A stretch of 64,000 nucleotides of DNA from Nemertoderma westbladi (Eukaryota > Xenacoelomorpha > Nemertodermatida > Nemertodermatidae), in assembly GCA_032718475.1 (NCBI GenBank), contig JAUCBJ010007407.1:1-64000 (forward strand), in the 5' to 3' direction. The notes beneath the pieces are model-generated. The model worked only from the letters and a program-made list of their open reading frames with translations, did no database searches and was not told where the DNA came from. The position numbers were made by a program, and so were the translations under genes. The stretch's first letter is position 1, and every line of letters starts with the position of its first letter. Shown here piece after piece: positions 41,501 to 49,602 of this stretch.

Positions 41501-42025
41501 GAAGGCGTCTGGTACACCAACAAAGGTCTCTGCCAAACGTTTGGGTTCTCCCGATAATGTTTGAAGCAGGTAATTAAATTTCTCCCTTGATGTAAAGGCG
41601 CACACAGAGATCTGAGATTCAATATAGTCGACGAAAGTGTGCCAATGTTTGGAGCTACCGGAAAACTTAGGTGGTTGTTGCACCGGTAGTCCTTGTCTCG
41701 CTGCGAATTTAGCTATTTCCTCGGCAACGTTCAAAGTTTCGCGTCCTGGGTTGGCAATCTGGCTGGTGTTCTCTCTTCTAGGCGCTTTTCTTTGATACGA
41801 TGTGTTTGTCGATGGTATTGGTCTTTGCGGAACTTTAGGATTTCTATTGTGTTCGAATTCGGAATTTCTCGAACTGTCGGTGTGAACTTCCTCCAAGCGT
41901 TCCTCTATCTGGGCCAACTTGTTGACAACTGGTCTCAGAATGTCGGCAAATTGTTGGGTACTGATCGCGTCCGTTGGTTGTAACGCCCTTTGTATTGGTG
42001 TATTTTGTGGAGGATTATCGATAAA
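35507..42025 (-). CDS. gag-pol: A2 Gag-Pol polyprotein (DUF1759 to DUF5641)
   Basis: One unbroken frame of ~2,170 codons, open from the stop at 42026. There is no ATG near its start, so in the ancestor it continued from the coiled-coil gag. In order: linker; DUF1759 (FSGSSKHW, RLHHRLRREW) from about 41700; zinc knuckles (CQYCEQLGKRHTGHKLRGC, CWRCTQHGHVCKDC) about 40970-40740; DUF1758 protease with AILDSASSHSYVDEK (about 40450); RT with FYVDD (about 38860); RNase H/A17 (CFSDASDNG, ADIASRG); an acidic repeat linker (37440-37690); integrase (TGIDCFGP, YSDQGTNFVG, GGVWERLIRS) about 36420-36040; DUF5641 to 35507. It shows that gag and pol need no frameshift here. Palindromes at 39712 and 37683 code GRLASLS. 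Confidence 0.95.
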   Translation of the reverse strand, partial: FIDNPPQNTPIQRALQPTDAISTQQFADILRPVVNKLAQIEERLEEVHTDSSRNSEFEHNRNPKVPQRPIPSTNTSYQRKAPRRENTSQIANPGRETLNVAEEIAKFAARQGLPVQQPPKFSGSSKHWHTFVDYIESQISVCAFTSREKFNYLLQTLSGEPKRLAETFVGVPDAFELAYDRLTLIYGGTVSMAKSVIEELCKGGAITKPVDLLKLTDEIKNAITTLRSIGQLEYGNTPTVLLKIIGRLHHRLRREWRKIEYQREERGGFLKLEDVYLLISREAVVETRSNYTDQHIVAEGISLPSHNRQKQLTTSTKTATYATPTETRQFSDGSKVSAPIGIKQTRQQLSADFSGCQYCEQLGKRHTGHKLRGCRLFRELNSEERRLQIRPLDSCWRCTQHGHVCKDCPNTDTCHLCGRNHDALLHTDSHTPTIRFTREHPEAAAKCNNAYKTRESRTTPTFVTHIWDCFPEQSGSSGEEYEDEDIYSDEDEQPLIALLTPDQLKGFSVIPVKITGTKGSKRIYAILDSASSHSYVDEKVADVVTDLRQGKHLKYTVSSMHGQRAIPVTRVKLNLDTLLPRSQHSEKERSLLPFKDLTFAATKDFSNLLGPVPEQSLEDRKYFRHLGVPECPVNYRSVAMLIGTDQFNLHQVWETRPSVVVAGNAYACRIPIGWYTRAPVRTLDISDEEDDVQSTCSLLTTTSIHSFSPDIDYTTLRSTKHDNVTGTTCVANTISHRKQPIHKVSIEREKKTSQAEVPSTTDDNAGRLASLSTPITLTMPVDIDVDTLRNCQVEQAALDKELTEKTIRWLEQDTAEPGSYEPCMSEQEKQSLKIMEDTIHQTKDGHYEVGMLWRSQSPKLINNYPLALRRLHSIRQRLLKDEKAHLQYNTQMETYLTKGYAIRMTNPEIVTDQTYYLPHHYVRHPDKPDKVRVVNDCAALFEGMSLNSDLMDGPNMNNYLMGVIMRFRQRQVAFTCDVEAMFHQVRALERDRDSLRFLWYPDGDLSQPPATYQMQVCVFGARDSPNCTMYALKQTARDQKHMYDPEVIRIVERDFYVDDGLQSCDTVESAITVAHQLRDCLAGGGFNLTKFASNSTELVNSFETTERGGGDIDLEFEPLPTTKVLGLFWDPNTDNFRVKVKLDAEGDSLTKRSCLSKLSRLFDPLGFISPIILQARIYMRSIWKDGLTWDEPISSEQVDLWKTWEAQLSSLEDYSIPRVYFPLQTTFPDNLELHCFSDASDNGFGVTAYLRRQVDSDEFDVSLITSKAKTMPTKYMTTPRAELQAATLSTTIVNLIQTELQSSLQIFYWTDATLVLFYINNDTLEFKTFVANRRAEILDRSIKEDWRHCPGPQNPADIASRGMMPEEFCKPENKKFWQHGPQFLQRATQHWPPLYDNKSNTIPKDAEIKKPKKGKAKKKTTAKLKKKPKAKWKNITHKVRAGRLASLSQPDVSPDGQPDMLPDVSPDGQPDVSPDGQPDMLLDGQPDTLLDGQPDTLLDGQPDILPDMSLDVSPDVPRNILPDISQDVLPDISNVATHSKAAVSLLEQPSIDKLPNLTPLSNHKYSETSCITDVGSTYANVNTGVTLRSRDIPTLQPTVRPGINIGTKINLPKPSDPIKLKPPLGIDAQSTDNQGKKTKKDKLLVDPDGSTVNKGILTGGLVGPSSKTKPSKFSIDLPDDVTNTYVDRIVNLTDSWTKACRKLAWIVRFVQYVKGKRDFTRRLTLTEIDRCEIKLIRHYQLRYFAREFTSISQGQPIKSSPILSWSPIIYNGLICHKSRLQNIDFNTDFRYPIIIPQHHELQRAMILDAHLHLKQAGRHHCLSYLRTRFVLIRPSKALSSVTRMCIICKKVHSRISTQEMSELPQARLQAFRPPFTETGIDCFGPIHTKRGHILVKRWGLIFTCMSSRAVHIERVMDLSTNAFILALWRFIARRGLVTCLYSDQGTNFVGARNEIARAFKKLDHDQISNELRPYKIVWKFNPPDSPWRGGVWERLIRSIKTAMAKVIPVNHILTDDQLTTLFVEIEAILNIRPIVLVPDDKQSQFALTPAHLLMQAPTTLTPISIPIEGDSYGRKAWKITQLLANKFWEIWQNHYLPSISARTTWYNKTRALRAGDHVLLAEVNLKRSFWITGVILDTHPSMDGVTRTVTVRTIDGRTVDRPTQRLVLLEET
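37440..37690 (-). repeat. Acidic PD-coding tandem repeat in A2 pol linker
   Basis: Short units on the minus strand coding GQPDVSPD, GQPDTLLD and related strings, at the same domain boundary as the A1 SPD repeat. The different unit sequence shows that the linker expands and is replaced quickly while keeping frame and acidity. Confidence 0.85.
37683..37703 (-). repeat. Dispersed palindrome in A2 pol linker
   Basis: Minus-strand GGAAGACTTGCGAGCCTTTC, coding GRLASLS at the edge of the acidic repeat. A1 has none here. Confidence 0.85.
39712..39732 (-). repeat. Dispersed palindrome in A2 after protease
   Basis: Minus-strand GGAAGGCTTGCGAGTCTATC, coding GRLASLS. A1 has three copies in this region. 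Confidence 0.85.
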
Positions 42026-42214
42026 TTAATTATCTGAACGCTCATGTTTACATTCGTCGGCCGCTCCTGTTCTAAATACCTCGCATTCCGGGTAATCCGA
42101 CTCGCTTGAAGTACTACTATCACCTGGATACAGTGGTCGACGTGCTCGTGTCCGTTGCGTCGTTCGAATTTTAACATTCCGCTTCGGAACATCGTCTACT
42201 GGTCTCCGTTGTTC

Positions 42215-42403
42215 GGTAGGCTCGCAGGTCTTCCTCGAAGTCGTAGATTGCGATGTAAACTGGTTAAATGGTCGAGTATCCACTGGTCTCCGTTGTTCGG
42301 TAGGCTCGCAGGTCTTCCTCGAAGTCGTAGATTGCGATGTAAACTGGTTAAGCGGTCGCGTATCCACTGGTCTCCATTGTTCGGTAGGCTCACAGGTCTT
42401 CCT
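42215..42403 (-). repeat. Three palindromes in an 84-bp tandem block (42215, 42299, 42383)
   Basis: Each ~84-bp unit codes for a block containing SQSTTSRKTCEPTEQ and includes one palindrome (minus-strand GGAAGACCTGCGAGCCTACC). Spacing is exactly 84 bp. A1 has two related units spaced 93 bp. The palindrome was thus copied along with coding sequence. Confidence 0.88.
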
Positions 42404-44083
42404 CGAAGTCGTAGATTGCGATGTAAACTGAATCGTTGGTCGCGTAATGGCGTTTGAGTCCAAAGTCCTCGTAGGTCTAAACACAGTTGGGTTTACGTTG
42501 TGCGTGACCGGTTTTGGTGTCGACGGTTGACTCACCTGTTTAGTCGTCATTAATGCAGGTCCGACTAATAAACTACTACGATCCGTTATTGGCGGATTAC
42601 TTACCTTGACCTTTGGAATAGGCGATGATGTTACTCTCGGCGGTACAAATTTGTCCGGAATAACATACCTGTGTTCCATCGCATCATGTATAGGAGATAT
42701 ACTGCCACTACCAGCAATCAAAACAGGTCTTTTATTCGTAATTGGTGCGAACATTGGAGTTACTTGCGGAAATCGTTGACATAAGTCTTTAACCAATTCC
42801 CATTCTCGCTCAGGTGCTCCTACGCTTCCTTCCTTCATTCGTTCCTGAATTTGACGGTGTCTTACCTCTAACTGGTCTAGATCGTGTCCGTCTCGAGATC
42901 TCATCGATCGATCGCGGGCTTGTAGATCCAGATCTTCCTTAGCGTTGGCTAATTCTCTCGCCTTCTTCTCGAGTTCGAAATGAAGTTTAACTTCCTTCTC
43001 GCGTTGTTCCGTCTGTTGTTGTTGCGCCTCGAACTCCGCTAGTCGTATAGCTGATTGAGCCTTTATTTGCCGTTTTTTCATTTCGGCTCTCGCTTCTGAA
43101 ACTAGCCTTTGTCGCTCTAACTCGGCCGCTGCCGCCGCCGCCGCCGCTTGTCGCTCTAACTCAGCCGCTGCTGCTGCCGCCGCTTGTTGTGCAATGTCCA
43201 ACTCTAACTTTTCCATCTCGGCTGCTTCCAACTCGGCTTGTTCTTGCAGATGAGAGATTCTCGCAACATTTGCGACGCGTAGTTTCTCTTCCTCTACAGC
43301 TGCTTGTACCGTCAGCAGTTGAGTTTGTTCCTCAATTTCTCGTTGTTGTCTGTAGTACTGTTGTAGCTGTCGAGAAATTTCTGACGTCGCTATACTTACC
43401 TCGCCAATTTTGCTGCGAATACTCACTAATGATTGGTCCAGTATTCCCGGTGCCGGTTCGATTTGTACGGGTGAAGTTTCCCTCGTATATTCCGGCACGG
43501 TTTCCAAATCGCCGACGTCTTCGCCGCACATACGTAAGTGATCCGTCAGATGTTTCAATTGTCCATCCAGTCGGTACAGTTCCTGTTCTTCCTCGGGCTG
43601 TAATAACTCGTCGGAAACCGACTCACCTAGCAACTGGTCCGCTTGTTCCTGTTGTATCTGTCTAACGGTCGTCTTAAACTGAATCAGTTTCTCCCTAGCG
43701 ATCATTAATTTCTCGAGGATTCTAAACTGTGTGTCCATATCCGGTCTCTGTCTAGCTAGATCTTGTAGACCAATTAGATTATCTACGGACTAATGTACTT
43801 TACTCTGTACTCTAACCTGGAGGGTGTAGAACTCAAACCGAGACATCGGAGCGGTCAACTCGTCTAATATGCGTTGGCCTTCTCCAATACTCCTGGTAAT
43901 ATGCGCCATGTATCCTCCGACGCTTCTAACCACACTTTCCTGGCTTCCTACTGAACTTACCATGTCCGTTTCTCTATGTCTAGGTTGCGGGACCGTTAGA
44001 AAATCCTCAGTCCTGCCGTCGCCTCGTACTACGGCATCCGGTACTCCCGTTGGATGTACTGGTGACGCGCACGGAGTAGGTTC

Positions 44084-44104
44084 GGTAGGCTCATGAGTCT
44101 TCCC
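44084..44104 (-). repeat. Dispersed palindrome near A2 gag start
   Basis: Minus-strand GGAAGACTCATGAGCCTACC, read as KTHEPTE. It is absent from the homologous part of A1. Confidence 0.8.
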
Positions 44105-44275
44105 CTGTGGTTCTTCCGCTTCTGACTTATCCGTGTTACATGAGTCATAGTCGGTTTGTGTATTCTTCGTATAGTCTTATTTGTCACTCATTTCGGTAGT
44201 TGTAAGTCAAGTAAAGTGAGTGTCAAAGTATCAAACTTACCGTATTTATATCAAAACGGTATTAATTACAGTCAT

Positions 44276-44405
44276 ATAAAATTAGCCTACCGGCCGATTT
44301 TATAGCAGATGGATAAAATTAGCCAAGCGGCCAATTTTACAGCAAATAAATGTCACGGAATAAGTATATAATAAAATTAGCCTAGCGGCCAATTTTATAA
44401 CAAAT
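44276..44405. repeat. Tandem units in A2 leader
   Basis: Three copies (plus strand AAAATTAGCCTAGCGGCCAA and variants), the second and third separated by about 45 bp. Each unit has a short inverted repeat around GGCC. Confidence 0.7.
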
Positions 44406-44574
44406 AAATCGGATAACGATATACGTTATCAAAAGGTAGATTAAATACAATAATACGGACTAATTCAGCAATAAACAAAGAAATCGTACGGAATGCATAA
44501 ATACTTGAGACAGTGGAACCCACAATAATTTTAACTAATACGGTAATGCCTAACTGATTTATGCAACTTTTCGA

Positions 44575-44582
44575 ACTCACCC
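44575..44582 (-). promoter_or_regulatory. Candidate 5' splice donor in A2 leader
   Basis: Minus-strand GG|GTGAGT with GT at 44580-44579, 48 nt after the conserved TCCGGTTTGTA. A1 has GTAAGT 46 nt after the same block. Confidence 0.55.
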
Positions 44583-44999
44583 CCTCCAATGATTCTCCAG
44601 AAAAACAGATTCCCAGATACAAACCGGACGTGAACCTTTCCGTTTCCAGCGTTGCGGACGAAGTGCGATTTTCCCAACCAAAGTTGTTGAGTTATCTATC
44701 TCCCAAACTTGCTAAACACGGTCTTGCTCTCGTTACAGTCTAGAAATGAGCTCTGAATCCTGAAAAACAAAAGAGTTAGGTTTTACTTTACAAAAATTTT
44801 GTACCGGTACAATATGGTATTTAAACCCTTTTTGAACACCGGTATTCAATTCCAAATATTTTACACGCGGTTCAAATCAAAATTTTTATTTCAAAATATT
44901 AGCACTTAGCTTATCAAATATAAACTTTTACCTCAAAATACAAAATTTTCAAATAACTTTAGTCCTACCGAACCGTAGTTCAGTAAAACATATTCCTAC

Positions 45000-46882
45000 T
45001 ATGCGAAGAGACAGTAACAAAATACCCTGCAATATCCTACTGTAAAGTTTGTGAATCAAATCATAAATCCGACCTTCTCACCAAAACAATAAACTCTAAG
45101 TAAGCGAATATATATATTGCAGTATTTTGTCTCTTATAACCGGTGAGGCAGAAAACAGTCTACGAACGGACAAACTTCGATAAAACAAAATCCCGCGCAG
45201 CGAATCCTAAAATTAGGCTGACTCACTGACGGACTAAGGGCGCTCGTATACCTTGCCGCGGTGTGATTTATATGGTTGGGATAGAGAAATGCTAGCTAGG
45301 TGCAGAGATGTCTAACTAGCGGGCAAAGCGCAGTACAGACAAAAGTTAATTTTATATATTTTGAGGTGTAAATAATTTCTAACGCGCGTGTGTCTTGATT
45401 CTAAACAGTCAAAGTCAGTTTTGCTCCTTCACATATATAATTACTGGGTCCGGTGTGCATTTTACAAATATTCTAATTTTGTAACTTGTAGGTCCAATAC
45501 TCACGAATGATAAGGCTCCTTCCCCTTTCGTGTATTTCCAGGACTCAAATTCAGGCATAAGGTTAATACTACGCCCAGAATTCGGCAATTTAATTTACCA
45601 GGTCCCTAATACTAAGAAGAAATGTGTTAGTTTACTACAGTAGGCGTACAGTTACTAATAGCTAGCCTGGTTTTCTTATCTAGAATTTTGGTTGCCTAGA
45701 TGAGCAGGGCAACTTCCTAACAGAATGTTGGCGGGGACACGGTAGATGTTAGTATCCCTAATAGCCTCAATTTATTTTGCGCCTAGTTGTAAACTGCCCT
45801 ACCGCCTGAATGGTACAATCCTAATTCAGGTAAAACACAGTAACCCTTCTGGCCTACAAGTTCTAATGCAATGGACACCGTTGTACTACAAACAGTCGCC
45901 GACGCACCTATACTTAGCAAGAGTTAGGCGTACAGTTTGCTGCACCCTACCAATGTGTATGCCTTGTACCGGTGTGCCTGCGTCCTATCTGTGTACTAGA
46001 ATCTCTGCCTGATCTCCTCTCCCCCGTAGGAATATGAAGGTCTACTGCGGGTTTTTCTCTGAATTAAGACAGTACGGTCCCTAGATGTAATTTTTTAGCG
46101 CACAGCGTGTCACTACCTCTACCTTCGATCTTTGGTCTTACACTTAGGTAGCAAGGCATTGAACGCTGTCTAACCTTCAGGCGATGGGCGAATAACTCAA
46201 GAATGATATTGCGGGTTGTCTCCTCCTACATTCCTCAGATGTTCCCGTTCATTGCTGGGGTCCGATGTTTAGCCTGCCATCCTGTCCCTTAGTTGGGTTC
46301 ACCGTGGTGAAGCATAGTAAAACAGATAGGAAAAGGGCAGATGTAACAAGTATTTCTAACTTTTATTACAGAATTAAACAATAACTATTATACAATAAAT
46401 GTAACAAGAGTGAAGATAGATAGATAGAAAGAGATAACTAATGAACGAAATCGCACCTTTTATAGCAAATTTGTGCTGCAATCAATCGAGAAAATTCTCG
46501 ATTGTTCTATGAGTTCTAATAGGTTTTTAAAGATAACTATTGGTCCAGCCAATATATAACTTGCACGACATTGGTTACTATCTAATAACTGCAATCCCAT
46601 TGGTTAATCTACTTCGAGCAAATGCAATTTAATGCGGTTAATTTAAATGAGTTGAAACTCTGCACAAAAAATAATTCGCACCTACAAGGATTCGAACTCA
46701 ATACCTACTACATATAATTTCCAACGCTTTACCGACTGAGCTACTGAACCACTTGAATAATCATCGTACAAATAGATATAGTAAATACAAATGAGGACTT
46801 AATGTAGTCTTTTATAGCAAAGTTAATTCGAACAAAATAAAATTTTGAAAATCCACGGCATTTATGAGAATATAATTCTATA
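45000..46882 (-). repeat. A2 5' LTR (1883 bp)
   Basis: Right copy of the A2 LTR. Lies next to the leader on one side and the TTAAC target duplication on the other. Confidence 0.92.
46666..46752 (-). other. tRNA-like sequence with Pol III boxes, A2 5' LTR
   Basis: A box at 46743-46732, B box at 46699-46687 and T6 run at 46671-46666, all on the minus strand, identical to the 3' LTR copy except for one base beside the B box. Confidence 0.75.
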
Positions 46883-46887
46883 TTAAC
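46883..46887. repeat. A2 target-site duplication, right copy
   Basis: TTAAC, matching 30419-30423. Confidence 0.8.
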
Positions 46888-47518
46888 TTTTAAAAATAAT
46901 TTTAGTCATGTTCAATGAATCATTAATACAAGGAATTCCAAATAATGAAGTGCTACGGCTACCATAGTACTGGCATTACTAACGAGCTGACACGCCGTCT
47001 TCAGGGAGTGGAGTTTCAATACTGGAGTTACTCAACATAGTACTGGCATGGCCTACTACTGTATATATACGGCCTAACATGTTGTCGATTTGGCCTTAAA
47101 AAAAGAGGCAGGTATTTTTTACACTATTTTGATATTTTGATATGGGGAGAGTTCTATAAATTTTCATTTGCTGCAATTTACTCAATGGACGTAATTGAAG
47201 TCTCTTCGTTAAGCAAGATACTAAATTTTATGGTAGCTAGTGTTTTAGATAGGTTTAGCTAGTAATTTCGACACTGGTTCCGATATCCTACTTCCTTCTA
47301 TAAATATTTTGTAGTAGCTAGTTCTTATTACTATTTGTATAGAAAATGTTCCAGAGCAAGTTAGCTATTCATTTTAAGAAAAAATCACGTTCTAGAACGA
47401 ATATTTTTTGTTCTAGAACATTTTTTAGAAAAAAATCTAGATTCTATTTGAAACGCATGTAATCGTTCTAAAACGTGTTTAAAATCAATAAAAAAAAAAT
47501 TTCAAAATTTTAATTTTG
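46888..47518. other. Noncoding, AT-rich
   Basis: No gene seen. Contains repeated TTCTAGAAC(G/A) motifs around 47390-47475 and an A10 run near 47491. Confidence 0.5.
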
Positions 47519-47540
47519 ACCATTCCAATCTGTCTCCACC

Positions 47541-47551
47541 GATCTATTCAC
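47541..47551. repeat. LINE target-site duplication, left copy
   Basis: GATCTATTCAC, repeated at 49603-49613. Both copies are part of the interrupted Gypsy integrase frame. Confidence 0.85.
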
Positions 47552-49602
47552 TACTAGGATCGGCATGCTGCATTGCAGCTGCATTTTTAAGAATGCTGTG
47601 CCGGCTTGTCAACAAAATTGCACCGCCACAACTCCCTATCACCCATGACATTTGCTAGATCATCCGCATCTTTAAGGCCAGTGTCCTTTAAGATGCGTCT
47701 CAAGAAAGTCATGGGCTGTCCACCATGCTTATTCACTCCATGAGGCTGCCAAAGTACAAGATTATGCACTGGCTGATCCTCACGGCGAAAGCAATGTCCT
47801 GCAAAGCGGAGGCGATTTTGTTCTAGTGTCAAGCTTGGGGGAACCAATGAGACACCTCCAATGTTATATAGTGTCTGGTTGGATATGTGTGCATTGTACT
47901 TGACACAATGAACCCGGCGTAGCATTCTTGTGAATGTGCCATCCAGAGATTTGGTGTCCTCAGCAGTTAGAGCCCAGCATGGACTCCCGTAGAGGAGTAC
48001 TGGAACTACTGCTGCTCTAAATAATCGGACCTTAAGTTTCCGATTAATTCTCGGTGACTTCCAAATCCTGGAAAGCCTATTCAAGGCTGCCCATGCCTTT
48101 CCCTTACGTATTCGAAGGTCCTTGAACATCCTTACGTATTCTGACTTCCGGATCCATGATCCCAGGTAACAGAAGTCGTCCACATGCTCAAGCATACCAT
48201 CCTTTGAGCTTATGCTCATCCGATCAGAGACTTGCTGAGGACTTTCAAAGTTAACTGTCAGAATTTTGGTCTTTCTGGAGTTAATAAAAAGACCAACACT
48301 AGAAGCAGCATGTTCTAATGAGCTGAGGAGCCGTTGGGCTCCCTCTAATGATTCTGAGAGTACTCCTAAGTCATCAGCAAAGTCTAGATCAGTTAGGTAC
48401 TTGGCAGGATTTCCTCGACTTCTGGAGCCAGTAGGTGGAGTTATCATCACACCATCATCATTATAATGATCTAAGGACATGCGTAGAACATAGTCAACCA
48501 CAATAATGAACAAGAATGGTGCAAGTGTGTCTCCTTGGAGGACGCCCCATAACACTTCAAATGGTTCTGTGTCACCGTCAACAGTAGACACAAATGTTGT
48601 CGAACCATCGTATACTGATCTGATTGCTGCAATAATTTCATCAGGAATCCCATATAATGAAAGTATGCTGAACATACATGAGCGAGAGACTGAATCAAAG
48701 GCCTTGAAGAAGTCAACAAAGATAACAGTCAGATGCCTGTCTTTCTTTTTTGATAACTCTTCAATTATCCTTCTAAGTGCCAAAATGGGCTCCATGGTCC
48801 CACGACCTTTACGGAACCCATTCTGATTTCCACGGAGCAGTCTCTCAATGGGATCCCTGATGCGATTTAATAGAATCCTATTGTATAGCTTTGCAGCAAT
48901 CGAGATCAATGAGATTCCCCGAAAAGAACCATAGAGTGTTAGGTTGCCCTTCTTGGGAACTGGCACCAACTTATTTGTTTTCATTTCTTGTGGGACTCTT
49001 GTTGTTCGGTACATGTCTACTATGATGGGATAGATGAGCTTTAAACACTCAGGTATTTTAAAGACCTCAGGGGGAACACCATCTACTCCACTGGCACGAT
49101 TGGTCTTAATGCTCTTTGCAGCAGCCTTCACTTCTGCAAAAGAGATATCGCCAATGGGAATATCTGGGAGTACAGACTCAGACACTTTTACTTCTATAAA
49201 GTTATCAGGCAATACCCTGTCATTATTGAGGAGCTTTTCAAAGTGGGCTTTCCAACCATTGAGGCGATCGGCCGGTGATTCAGCCTTAACCTTGGTGGTT
49301 GGTTGGCTTTTCCGCCCAGTAAGCAGATTGATCGATTTCCATGCCTGGGATGATTGCCTGCTGTCGTCAACCTGTTGGTTTATTAGCTCCTGTAGATTAG
49401 CAGAGTACTGCCTGTTCAGGGACCTAGATGCAGCCTTAACTGCATTCTTGGCCGCTGTAGTCTGTTTGAGTCGGGACTCTTTCTGCGCCTTATGAAGGTC
49501 ATTTCGGCACTTCTGAATTTTGTTGTCAGTCCAGGGGGCCCTTTTCCTGTTTCGAGGGTATACAGGAACTGTTTCTGCAGCTGCTAACTTAACTGCTTCA
49601 CT
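47552..49602 (-). mobile_element. RTE-like non-LTR retrotransposon, 5' truncated
   Basis: The body lies exactly between the two GATCTATTCAC copies. The reading frame fills nearly the whole insert, with only 35 nt of 3' UTR and no poly-A tail. Very short tails are typical of RTE-type LINEs. The endonuclease part is missing, as expected from 5' truncation. Confidence 0.85.
47587..49602 (-). CDS. LINE reverse transcriptase, N-terminally truncated
   Basis: One open frame of ~671 codons on the minus strand, still open at the 5' edge of the insert. No start codon is assigned (first TTG at 49212). The first ~130 residues are a basic linker (CRNDLHKAQKESR). The RT follows: ASGVDGVPPEVFK, FRGISLISIAAKLYNR, GFRKGRGTMEPI, VIFVDFFKAFDSV, GVLQGDTLAPFLF, catalytic DFADDLGVL. 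The thumb and C-terminal part have LLYGSPCWALTAED and LRFAGHCFRRED, as in RTE/RTEX-type elements. No frame break is seen in what remains, so it is young. It was dead on arrival because the endonuclease is absent. Confidence 0.9.
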   Translation of the reverse strand, partial: SEAVKLAAAETVPVYPRNRKRAPWTDNKIQKCRNDLHKAQKESRLKQTTAAKNAVKAASRSLNRQYSANLQELINQQVDDSRQSSQAWKSINLLTGRKSQPTTKVKAESPADRLNGWKAHFEKLLNNDRVLPDNFIEVKVSESVLPDIPIGDISFAEVKAAAKSIKTNRASGVDGVPPEVFKIPECLKLIYPIIVDMYRTTRVPQEMKTNKLVPVPKKGNLTLYGSFRGISLISIAAKLYNRILLNRIRDPIERLLRGNQNGFRKGRGTMEPILALRRIIEELSKKKDRHLTVIFVDFFKAFDSVSRSCMFSILSLYGIPDEIIAAIRSVYDGSTTFVSTVDGDTEPFEVLWGVLQGDTLAPFLFIIVVDYVLRMSLDHYNDDGVMITPPTGSRSRGNPAKYLTDLDFADDLGVLSESLEGAQRLLSSLEHAASSVGLFINSRKTKILTVNFESPQQVSDRMSISSKDGMLEHVDDFCYLGSWIRKSEYVRMFKDLRIRKGKAWAALNRLSRIWKSPRINRKLKVRLFRAAVVPVLLYGSPCWALTAEDTKSLDGTFTRMLRRVHCVKYNAHISNQTLYNIGGVSLVPPSLTLEQNRLRFAGHCFRREDQPVHNLVLWQPHGVNKHGGQPMTFLRRILKDTGLKDADDLANVMGDRELWRCNFVDKPAQHS

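Larger units (their letters stand above)
42026..44191 (-). pseudogene. gag: A2 N-terminal coiled-coil gag with three stops
   Basis: Homologue of A1 2117-4495, in the same frame as the A2 gag-pol that follows. It starts at ATG 44191-44189 (Met-Ser-Asp as in A1). It is broken by TAA at codon 5 (44179-44177), TAG at codon 134 (43792-43790) and TAA at 42028-42026. The longest open part (43738-42026, 570 codons) contains the Gln/Ala/Glu coiled coil with two runs of alanine (about 43190-43070), then a Thr/Pro/Arg-rich half with a triplicated ~28-residue block (42190-42430). The stops fall at different places from the A1 stop. They therefore look like separate mutations in an ancestral gag-pol frame, not a programmed signal. 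Confidence 0.8.
44192..44999 (-). other. A2 leader (5' untranslated region)
   Basis: Noncoding leader. It starts GTAGGAATATG next to the LTR (44999 downwards), as in A1. It contains the conserved block near 44620-44680 (CACGTCCGGTTTGTA), the donor-like GTGAGT (44580-44575) and three ~36-bp tandem units (44276-44405) with AAAATTGGCCGCTAGGC-type sequence. Confidence 0.65.
30424..46882 (-). mobile_element. Giant BEL/Pao LTR retrotransposon, family A copy 2 (A2)
   Basis: Complete minus-strand element of 16,459 bp bounded by direct repeats (30424-32311 and 45000-46882) and a TTAAC duplication. The two LTRs differ by roughly a dozen substitutions and one 5-bp indel seen by eye (under 1%), so the insertion is fairly recent. 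The LTRs begin TATAGAATT and end CGCATA on the element strand, so they do not have the usual TG...CA ends. Gag-pol is one frame with three stops; ORF3 has an internal deletion of about 2 kb and further breaks. It is homologous to A1 in leader, gag-pol, spacer, ORF3 and LTR. Confidence 0.92.

Noticed and set aside
31170-46012. Matching 88-codon frames at 31170-31436 and 45746-46012
   Set aside because: They are antisense to A2 and alike only because the two LTRs are nearly identical.
49034-49495. 153-codon plus-strand frame
   Set aside because: Antisense to the LINE reverse transcriptase linker, which is open and has clear homology.
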